From contig JASJYW010000026.1 in assembly GCA_030386875.1 (NCBI GenBank), positions 12,418,246 to 12,482,245 of the forward strand: a stretch of 64,000 nucleotides of DNA, written 5' to 3'. The stretch comes from Morinoia aosen (Eukaryota > Arthropoda > Malacostraca > Amphipoda > Talitridae). Shown piece by piece: positions 1 through 8,600 of the stretch (its first letter is position 1; the number at the start of each line of letters is the position of its first letter). A program made the position numbers and the translations under genes. The notes under the pieces were generated by a model. The model was given only the letters and a program-made list of their open reading frames with translations, made no database searches and was not told the origin of the DNA.

Positions 1-302
1 TTACCGTTGTTTACCAATAATGTTACGGAATATAATCGTAATTATAGACGCATTTTTGCTCTGTGCAATATGCTTTGCGTTCATATTAATCTCACTAATC
101 AATGCGTTGTGTTTTTTATGTTAATTTTAATGTTGCTTTATGCCCAAGTAAGTGGGTTATGTTAGGTATTTACCCTGAGGAATTTGTACCGTCTAGCTTT
201 CAGTGTCGCTAGGATGTTTTATTAATTTTTTTTTTCTCAAATGCACTCAGACATTGGTATTGCTAAATTGACGATTTTTAATTGTGAACGGTTGTCAGGC
301 GG

Positions 303-378
303 TGAATTGAGTTCGCTGAGCCAGGAATTTATGCAGCGAGACGCGCACTTGCGGTCTTGCCGAGCTATTTTTATCTGA
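303..378 (+). promoter_or_regulatory. Hyperconserved intronic block with stem-loop
   Basis: These 76 bases are identical, by eye, to the reverse complement of 41815-41890 and 63629-63704, although the neighbouring coding region differs at many synonymous sites. Bases 336-360 can fold into a 7-bp stem, a single bulged G, a further 3-bp stem and an ACTT loop. Single-base indels just outside the block put the copies in different reading frames, which argues against a conserved protein. The block lies in the intron upstream of the ORF3 acceptor, so it would be present only in unspliced RNA. A role as packaging or RNA-export element is an inference. Confidence 0.6.
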
Positions 379-602
379 CCAGACGGTCGCTGATCTAGAT
401 GTGAATGACTCCGATCGTTCGACGATCAGCAGAATTTAAATTAAAATTCATAAGGCAGTTGTCTTGTCACCTGCCACATTTTTTTTTCTCAGCGATCGGC
501 GACTATATTTTGTATGCGAGAGTTATCGTGGTTCAATGACTCTTGGGAGTCAACCAAGATTGATACCAAATTATATGTTGTATTTATTTTCATTGAATAC
601 GG

Positions 603-635
603 CCATGCTAATTTTTCTGTATCCTTCACTTGCAG
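603..635 (+). promoter_or_regulatory. Splice acceptor for ORF3 with branch-point-like site
   Basis: A CATGCTAAT motif, a good animal branch-point match, starts at 604. It is followed by a pyrimidine-rich run ending in CTTGCAG at 635. The ORF3 ATG lies 14 bases downstream. The same arrangement (CATGCTAAT, pyrimidine run, TTTCAG, then ATG) is kept in the two minus-strand copies despite sequence changes in the pyrimidine run. The site would let a spliced subgenomic RNA carry ORF3, as env is expressed in insect errantiviruses. Confidence 0.75.
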
Positions 636-648
636 GAGAGGGTGCTCG

Positions 649-945
649 ATGGGTAATGCACAGAGTAATATCGACGTAGATACCCTCGTCTCGGCTTTGT
701 CCACGCACTCGACAACCGTTAACGAACAGTGGGTCAAAGAAAACGCGGTAACCAAGATGGAATTACTTCCCGACCGGCTTACGGACATCATCATTATGGG
801 TCTTATCCTGTCTACGATGATTATGGGAACTGTCCTACACCATCTGAAGAAGGAGGTACAGACGTTGACGGCGACGCAACGAGAAAATTTTTCCTACGCG
901 ATGGTGCGGGGCAGGCCGCCAAGGGTCGTCCATCAGGACCCATAA
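649..945 (+). CDS. ORF3: small myristoylated single-pass membrane protein in env position
   Basis: A 98-residue protein that I do not recognise as a named family. It opens with MGNAQS, a textbook N-myristoylation signal (Gly2, Ser6). It has a polar N-terminal half, one strongly hydrophobic segment at about residues 44-64, and then a basic region (HHLKK, later RGRPPR). The ATG was chosen because it is the first after a conserved splice acceptor (634-635) and gives the myristoylation motif; the upstream open frame is intron. Compared with the copy at 41258-41554, I count roughly 38 synonymous codon differences against 12 replacements, so it is under purifying selection as protein. It occupies the env position but is far too small for a normal Env. 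It could be a membrane-anchored accessory, a matrix-like or a small fusion protein; function unknown. Confidence 0.8.
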   Translation: MGNAQSNIDVDTLVSALSTHSTTVNEQWVKENAVTKMELLPDRLTDIIIMGLILSTMIMGTVLHHLKKEVQTLTATQRENFSYAMVRGRPPRVVHQDP

Positions 946-1055
946 TTCGCGTTGCGCGCGATCTTGTGGTGGTTAATGTGACACACTTAGGGCGGGCTGG
1001 ACGTCCCAGGGATGCAGGCCGTCCAAGTAAATCCGGCGGTGCGCGTAGAGTTTAG
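729..1055 (+). CDS. -1-frame extension overlapping and following ORF3
   Basis: This open frame lies in -1 relative to ORF3, is closed by a stop at 720-722 on the left and has no ATG start (729 is GTG). It overlaps ORF3 up to 945 and continues to a TAG at 1053-1055. In the overlap its protein is poorly conserved against the minus-strand copy (about 58% by eye). Its last 34 codons (951-1052), past the ORF3 stop, differ by only two residues: of nine base changes there including the stop, seven are silent. So the tail is translated, probably joined to ORF3 by frameshifting. An A AAT TTT slippery heptamer in the right register sits at 885-891 and would give a product of about 135 residues. The minus-strand copies have G AAT TTT there, a weaker site, so the joining mechanism is uncertain. 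The tail is basic and Arg/Gly rich. Confidence 0.55.
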   Translation: MGQRKRGNQDGITSRPAYGHHHYGSYPVYDDYGNCPTPSEEGGTDVDGDATRKFFLRDGAGQAAKGRPSGPIIRVARDLVVVNVTHLGRAGRPRDAGRPSKSGGARRV

Positions 1056-2504
1056 GTTGAAAAATGGTAACGTTGAAAAATTTTATTTGAATTAATTGAA
1101 GATTTATTAACAGAAAAATTATAAGTGTTAGATTTTAAATTATTTGAAAATCGGGCGCGCGGTTAAATGAAACGCAAATCGCATGAAACACGCGATAAAA
1201 TGTGCGCGCAGTGTTCTCTTTAATGTATTTTTAAATCTATTTAACCCATGTGTTTAATTTAAGTATACTGGTTTTAATATTGACGCAAAAGTTTTAATTA
1301 GCAAATGCCTTATTTGTTTTTAGTGTTAGAAGTGACATTACTGATTTGAATATGTTGTGTTTTGATTATATTTTTTTTTAATTGTGTGACAGTTCGAAAT
1401 TCGAACATGGCGGATTTTTAAAAAATGTTTGATTGCGACTTTTTATTTTTGTTTGGTGTAAATTTTTCTAGTAGAAATATTATGCGAAAAAAAGAAAAGG
1501 TATTTGCGATGATGCAACGGGTGATTTTTTTTTTAATTGGTTTATGGTAGGTGGTTTTAAAAATATTAAAATGGCGTTTCAATATGACCCTTTTACACCG
1601 TTCTTCACCGTCGGCGTGCTGATTATATTTAAGCACGGTAAGTTAGTTGCTTTGCTTCCTTGCATATTTTTCGTTGCTTTGCTTTTTGTTTTTAGTTGTT
1701 AAGTTTTTATGATGACATGTTTTAAATTTTGTGTTGAAAAGGTACTAAACGTGGTTGAAACCTTTTCTTAAAGGTTGATTGAGGTAATGAGTTACGAATT
1801 CTAATGAGTTGAAAAAAGTTAAAATTTTAGTTGAATGCGGTTTTGCTAAAATATTATTTTTCTGCGGTGAATTAATTTTATTTTTTTTAGTGTTCTAATA
1901 AAATTTTTTTTGGCTTGTTCCTTAAGCGGGTTTTAGCGTTCCGTTATTTTTTACCATATAGATAACCTAACTGATTCGGCAGGGGGTGAATGGGTAAAAA
2001 GCATTTTTTCTAGCATGCGTTTTAATCTGTTTTGCTTGCGTTTAATCTTTAATCATAAGGGTGTTAGCGGTTTCTCCTCAACAGTTAGACTTGCTCTTTT
2101 ACTTTAACAGTTACTGTGCGTGTTAGTTAAAGGCTATTAAGCTTAATGTATCGAAGTTTTAGAGCGAGTGTGTACGTATATTGTTCGCGAAGTTACCCTC
2201 GTTTTGCTTGTTTTTCTTGAAGTATAAAGTGGTTGGTGAAGTTGATCTTGTTGATAGGTTGAGTTGAGATTGATTTAACGTAATTGATAACGATTTACGG
2301 TCTGTTTGTTTGAATTAACTTCATAATGTTATTTGATTTGGAATTGTCATTCAATCTGTCAATTAATTGTCGTTCATAAATTTTTTTTCTCTCGTTGTAT
2401 TTGAGCACGCTAGTTGATTGCGTGGCTTCTGAGCTTTTGTTTAGTATGCCGATTTGAATTTCGAGTTAAACGTTTTGATTATGGTACTCGCTCACCAGTT
2501 GCGT
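1056..2504 (+). other. Long AT-rich 3' untranslated region of the element
   Basis: No coding region is supported here. The stretch is AT-rich with many T runs. The one feature clearly shared with the minus-strand copies is at 1615-1643: an inverted repeat (CGTGCT ... AGCACG) followed directly by GTAAGT, a near-perfect splice donor. A short ATGGCGTTT also precedes it in both, but a 2-base length difference breaks any shared frame. Length is about 1.45 kb, against about 2.0 kb in the minus-strand copies. Confidence 0.6.
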
Positions 2505-2516
2505 GAGGGGGGGGAA
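2505..2516 (+). promoter_or_regulatory. Polypurine tract (plus-strand primer site)
   Basis: GAGGGGGGGGAA, an uninterrupted purine run ending a few bases before the LTR. The minus-strand copies carry the same feature (8 or 9 G in a row) at the matching place, which fixes the LTR start to within a few bases. Confidence 0.75.
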
Positions 2517-2519
2517 CTA

Positions 2520-2680
2520 TGTGCGGCCATCTCCGCACATGTCTGTATTCCGCGTCGTTCTGTATCTGTACGACACTTATATAAAGGCTGCTAATGTCGA
2601 AGCCAGTTGCTCAATCTACCGATTCCCATCCTGCTGTCAACATCTACGCCAAGCTCCCCCAGTGTTTCTCTGCCCGCACA
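2520..2680 (+). repeat. 3' LTR, 161 bp
   Basis: Starts TGTGCGG and ends CCGCACA, a perfect terminal inverted repeat with the expected TG...CA ends. Satellite begins at the next base. A further CCGCACA at 2533-2539 makes a 7-bp hairpin with the LTR start (loop CCATCT). A TATA box lies at 2578-2586. The start could be up to three bases further left; no partner LTR is in the window to confirm it. Confidence 0.7.
2578..2586 (+). promoter_or_regulatory. TATA box in LTR
   Basis: TATATAAAG about 60 bases into the LTR, followed by an ATGTCGA stretch that also follows the TATA-like motif in the minus-strand LTRs (39086-39093). It probably directs transcription starting within the LTR. Confidence 0.55.
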
Positions 2681-5600
2681 GGCCCAAAACACGCATTTTA
2701 GGTCTGTCGACCGTGGAAACGGCCAAATATGCACTTTCCGCCTATGTCGCCACGGAAAACAGCAAACGACGTGATTTTCACCGCATTCGGCCTAGGAATG
2801 GCCCAAAACACGCATTTCAGCCCTGTCGACCGTGGAAACGGCTAAATATGCACTTTCTGCCTATGTCGCCACGGGAAACAGCAAACGACGTGATTTTCAC
2901 CGCATTCGGCCTAGGAATGGCCCAAAACACGCATTTTAGCTCTGTCGACCGTGGAAACGGCTAAATATGCACTTTCCGCCTATGTCGCCACGGGAAACAG
3001 CAAACGACGTGATTTTCACCGCATTCGGCCTAGGAATGGCCAAAAACACGCATTTTAGCCCTGTCGACCGTCGATTCGGCTAAATATGCACTTTCCGCCT
3101 ATGTCGCCACGGGAAACAGCAAACGACGTAATTTTCACCGCATTCGGCCTAGGAATGGCCCAAAACACGCATTTTAGCTCTGTCGACCGTGGAATCGGCT
3201 AAATATGCACTTTCCGCCTATGTCGCCACGGGAAACAGCAAACGACGTGATTTTCACCGCATTTGGCCTAGGAATGGCCAAAAACACGCATTTCAGCTCT
3301 GTCGACCGTGGAATCGGCTAAATATGCACTTTCCGCCTATGTCGCCACGGGAAACAGCAAACGACGTGATTTTCACCGCATTCGGCCTAGGAATGGCCCA
3401 AAACACGCATTTTAGCTCTGTCGACCGTGGAATCGGCTAAATATGCACTTTCCGCCTATGTCGCCACGGGAAACAGCAAACGACGTGATTTTCACCGCAT
3501 TCGGCCTACGAATGGCCAAAAACACGCATTTTAGCCCTGTCGACCGTGGAATCGGCTAAATATGCACTTTCCGCCTATGTCGCCACGGGAAACAGCAAAC
3601 GACGTGATTTTCACCGCATTCGGCCTAGGAACGGCCCAAAACACGCATTTTAGCCCTGTCGACCGTGGAAACGGCTAAATATACACTTTCCGCCTATGTC
3701 GCCACGGGAAACAGCAAACGACGTGATTTTCACCGCATTCGGCCTAGGAATGGCCCCAAAACACGCATTTTAGCTCTGTCGACCGTGGAAACGGCTAAAT
3801 ATGCACTTTCCGCCTATTTCGCCGCGGGAAACAGCAAACGACGTGATTTTCACCGCATTCGGCCTAGGAATGGCCAAAAACACGCATTTTAGCCCTGTCG
3901 ACCGTGGAATCGGCTAAATATGCACTTTCCCGCCTATGTCGCCACGGGAAACAGCAAACGACGTGATTTTAACCGCATTCGGCCTAGGAATGGCCAAAAA
4001 CACGCATTTTTGCTTTGTCGACCGTGGAAACGGCTAAATATGCACTTTCCGCCTATGTCGCCACGGGAAACAACAAACGACGTGATTTTCACCGCATTCG
4101 GCCTAGGAATGGCCAAAAACACGCATTTTAGCCCTGTCGACCGTGGAATCGGCTAAATATTCACTTTCCGCCTATGTCGCCACGGGAAACAGCAAACGAC
4201 GTGATTTTCACCGCATTCGGCCTAGGAATGGCCCAAAACACGCATTTTAGCTCTGTCGACCGTGAAAACGGCTAAATATGCACTTTCCGAATATTTCGCC
4301 ACGGGAAACAGCAAACGACGTGATTTTCACCGCATTCGGCCTAGGAATGGACAAAAACACGCATTTTAGCCCTGTCGACCGTGGAATCGGCTAGGTATGC
4401 ACTTTCCGCCTATGTCGCCACGGGAAACAGCAAACGACGTGATTTTCACCGCATTCGGCCTAGGAAAGGCCCAAAACACGCATTTTAGCTCTGTCGACCG
4501 TGGAAACGGCTAAATATGCACTTTCCGCCTATGTCGCCACGGGGAACAGCAAACGACGTGATTTTCACCGCATTCGGCCTAGGAATGGCCAAAAACACGC
4601 ATTTTAGCCCTGTCGACCGTGGAATCGGCTAAATATGCACTTTCCCGCCTATGTCGCCACGGGAAACAGCAAACGACGTGATTTTCACCGCATTCGGCCT
4701 AGAAATGGCCCAAAACACGCATTTTAGCTCTGTCGACCGTGGAAACGGCTAAATATGCACTTTCCGCCTATGTCGCCACGGGAAACAGCAAACGACGTGA
4801 TTTTCACAGCATTCGGCCTAGGAATGGCCCAAAACACGCATTTTGGCTCTGTCGACCGTGGAAACGGCTAAATATGCACTTTCCGCCTAAGTCGCCACGG
4901 GAAACAGCAAACGACGTGATTTTCACCGCATTCGGCCTAGGAATGGCCCAAAACACGCATTTTAGCTATGTCGACCGTGGAATCGGCTAAATATGCACTT
5001 TCCGCCTATGTCGCCACGGGAAACAGCAAACGACGTGATTTTCACCGCATTCGGCCTAGGAATGGCCCAAAACACGCATTTTAGCTCTGTCGACCGTGGA
5101 AACGGGCTAAATATGCACTTTCCGCCTATTTCGCCACGGGAAACAGCAAACGACGTGATTTTCACCGCATTCGGCCTAGGAATGGCCAAAAACACGCATT
5201 TTAGCCCTGTCGACCGTGGAATCGGCTAAATATGCACTTTCCGCCTATGTCGCCACGGGAAACAGCAAACGACGTGATTTTCACCGCATTCAGCCTAGGA
5301 ATGGCCCAAAACACGCATCTTAGCTCTGTCGACCGTGGAAACGGCTTAATATGCACTTTCCGCCTATGTCGCCACGGGAAACAGCAAACGACGTGATTTT
5401 CACCGCATTCGGCCTAGGAATGGCCCAAAAACACGCATTTTAGCTCTGTCGACCGTGGAATCGGCTAAATATGCACTTTCCGCCTATGTCGCCACGGGAA
5501 ACAGCAAACGACGTGATTTTCACCGCATTCGGCCTAGGAATGGCCAAAAACACGCATTTTAGCCCTGTCGACCGTGGAATCGGCTAAATTTGCACTTTCC

Positions 5601-8600
5601 CGCCTATGTCGCCACGGGAAACAGCAAACGACGTGATTTTCACCGCATTCGGCCTAGGAATGGCCCAAAACACGCATTTTAGCCCTGCCGACCGTGGAAA
5701 CGGCTAAATATGCACTTTCCGCCGATGTCGCCACGGGGAAACAGCAAACGACGTGATTTTCACCGCATTTGGCCTAGGAATGGCCCAAAACACGCATTTA
5801 AGCTCTGTCGACCGTGGAAACGGCTAAATATGCACTTTCCGCCTATGTCGCTACGGGAAACAGCAAACGACGTGATTTTCACCGCATTCGGCCTAGGAAT
5901 GGCCAAAAACACGCATTTTAGCCCTGTCGACCGTGGAATCGGCTTAATATGCACTTTCCGCCTATGTCGCCACGGGAAACAGCAAACGACGTGATTTTCA
6001 CCGCATTCGGCCTAGGAATGGTCCAAAACACGCATTTTAGCTCTGTCGACCGTGGAAACGGCTAAATATGCACTTTCCGCCTATGTCGCCACGGGAAACA
6101 GCAAACGACGTGATTTTCACCGCATTCGGCCTAGAAATGGCCCCAAAACACGTATTTTAGCTTTGTCGACCGTGGAATCGGCTAAATATTCACTTTCCGC
6201 CTATGTCGCCACGGGAAACAGCAAACGACGTGATTTTCACCGCATTCGGCCTAGGAATGGCCCAAAACACGCATTTTAGCTCTGTCGACCGTGAAAACGG
6301 TTAAATATGCACTTTCCGAATATTTCGCCACGGGAAACAGCAAACGACGTGATTTTCACCGCATTCGGCCTAGGAATGGACAAAAACACGCATTTTAGCC
6401 CTGTCGACCGTGGAATCGGCTAAATATGCACTTTCCGCCTATGTCGCCACGGGAAACAGCAAACGATGTGATTTTCACCGCATTCGGCCTAGGAAAGGCC
6501 CAAAACACGCATTTTAGCTCTGTCGACCGTGGAAACGGCTAAATATGCACTTTCCGCCTATGTCGCCACGGGGAACAGCAAACGACGTGATTTTCACCGC
6601 ATTCGGCCTAGGAATGGCCAAAAACACGCGCATTTTAGCCCTGTCGACCGTGGAATCGGCTAAATATGCACTTTCCGCCTATGTCGCCACGGAAACAGCA
6701 AACGACGTGATTTTCACCGCATTCGCCTAGAAATGGCCCAAAACACGCATTTTAGCTCTGTCGACCGTGGAAACGGCTAAATATGCACTTCTTCCGCCTA
6801 TGTCGCCACGGGAAACAGCAAACGACGTGATTTTCACAGCATTCGGCCTAGGAATGGCCCAAAAACACGCATTTTGGCTCTGTCGACCGTGGAAACGGCT
6901 AAATATGCACTTTCCGCCTAAGTCGCCACGGGAAACAGCAAACGACGTGATTTTCACCGCATTCGGCCTAGGAATGGCCCAAAAACACGCATTTTAGCTC
7001 TGTCGACCGTGGAATCGGCTAAATATGCACTTTCCGCCTTTGTCGCCACGGGAAACAGCAAACGACGTGGTTTTCACCGCATTCGGCCTAGGAATGCCCC
7101 CAAAACATGCATTTTAGCTCTGTCGACCGTGGAAACGGCCAAATATGCACTTTCCGCCTATGTCACCACGGGAAACAGCAAACGACGTGATTTTCACCGC
7201 ATTCGGCCTTGGAATGGCCCAAAACACGCATTTTAGCTCTGTCGACCGTGGAATCGGCTAAATCTGCACTTTCCGCCTATGTCGCCACGGGAAACAGCAA
7301 ACGACGTGATTTTCACCGCATTCGGCCTAGGAATGGCCCAAAACACACATTTTAGCTCTGTCGACCGTGGAATCTGCTGAATATGCACTTTCCGCCTATG
7401 TCGCCACGGGGAACAGCAAACGACGTGATTTTCACCGCATTCGGCCTAGGAATGGCCAAAAACACGAATTTTAGCTCTGTCGACCGTGGAATCGGCTAAA
7501 TATGCACTTTCCGCCTATGTCGCCACGGGAAACAGCAAACGACGTAATTTTCACCGCATTCGGCCTAGGAATGGCCCAAAACACGCATTTTAGCTCTGTC
7601 GACCATGGAAACGGCTAAATATGCACTTTCCGCCTATGTCGCCACGGGAAACAGCAAACGACGTGATTTTCGCCGCATTCGGCCTAGGAATGGCCCAAAA
7701 CACGCATTTTAGCTATGTCGACCGTGGAATCGGCTAAATATGCACTTTCCGCCTATGTCGCCACGGGAAACAGCAAACGACGTGATTTTCACCGCATTCG
7801 GCTTAGGAATGGCCCAAAACACGCATTTTAGCTCTGTCGACCGTGGAAACGGCTAAATATGCACTTTCCGCCTATGTCGCCACGGGGAACAGCAAACGAC
7901 GTGATTTTCACCGCATTCGGCCTAGGAATGGCCAAAAACACGCATTTTAGCCCTGTCGACCGTGGAATCGCTAAATATGCACTTTCCGCCTATGTCGCCA
8001 CGGGAAACAGCAAACGACGTGATTTTCACCGCATTCGGCCTAGAAATGGCCCAAAACACGCATTTTAGCTCTGTCGACCGTGGAAACGGCTAAATATGCA
8101 CTTTCCGCCTATGTCGCCACGGGAAACAGCAAACGACGTGATTTTCACAGCATTCGGCCTAGGAATGGCCCAAAACACGCATTTTGGCTCTGTCGACCGT
8201 GGAAACGGCTAAATATGCACTTTCCGCCTAAGTCGCCACGGGAAACAGCAAACGACGTGATTTTCACCGCATTCGGCCTAGGAATGACCCAAAACACGCA
8301 TTTTAGCTCTGTCGACCGTGGAATCGGCTAAATATGCACTTTCCGCCTTTGTCGCCACGGGAAACAGCAAACGACGTGGTTTTCACCGCATTCGGCCTAG
8401 GAATGCCCCAAAACATGCATTTTAGCTCTGTCGACCGTGGAAACGGCCAAATATGCACTTTCCGCCTATGTCACCACGGGAAACAGCAAACGACGTGATT
8501 TTCACCGCATTCGGCCTTGGAATGGCCCAAAACACGCATTTTAGCTCTGTCGACCGTGGAATCGGCTAAATCTGCACTTTCCGCCTATGTCCGCCACGGG

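Larger units (their letters stand above)
1..2680 (+). mobile_element. 3' part of a Ty3/gypsy-type LTR element, ORF3 family, diverged copy
   Basis: The left window edge cuts this plus-strand element just downstream of where pol would end; bases 1-120 match, in reverse complement, the region just after the pol stop of the minus-strand element at 38930-48968. Reading rightwards it holds the end of an intron, a splice acceptor, a 98-codon third ORF with a -1-frame extension, a long AT-rich untranslated region, a purine tract and a terminal LTR that abuts satellite at 2681. The third ORF is about 88% identical in protein to the minus-strand copies, while the 3' untranslated region is strongly diverged, so this is a related but older or separate subfamily. 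The family assignment comes from the intact relative in the window. Confidence 0.85.

Noticed and set aside
241-378. 45-codon ATG frame in the plus-strand intron covering the 76-base block
   Set aside because: A one-base deletion in the minus-strand copies (near 41930) breaks the same frame before the block, and the identity covers silent positions too. RNA or DNA constraint explains it better than protein.
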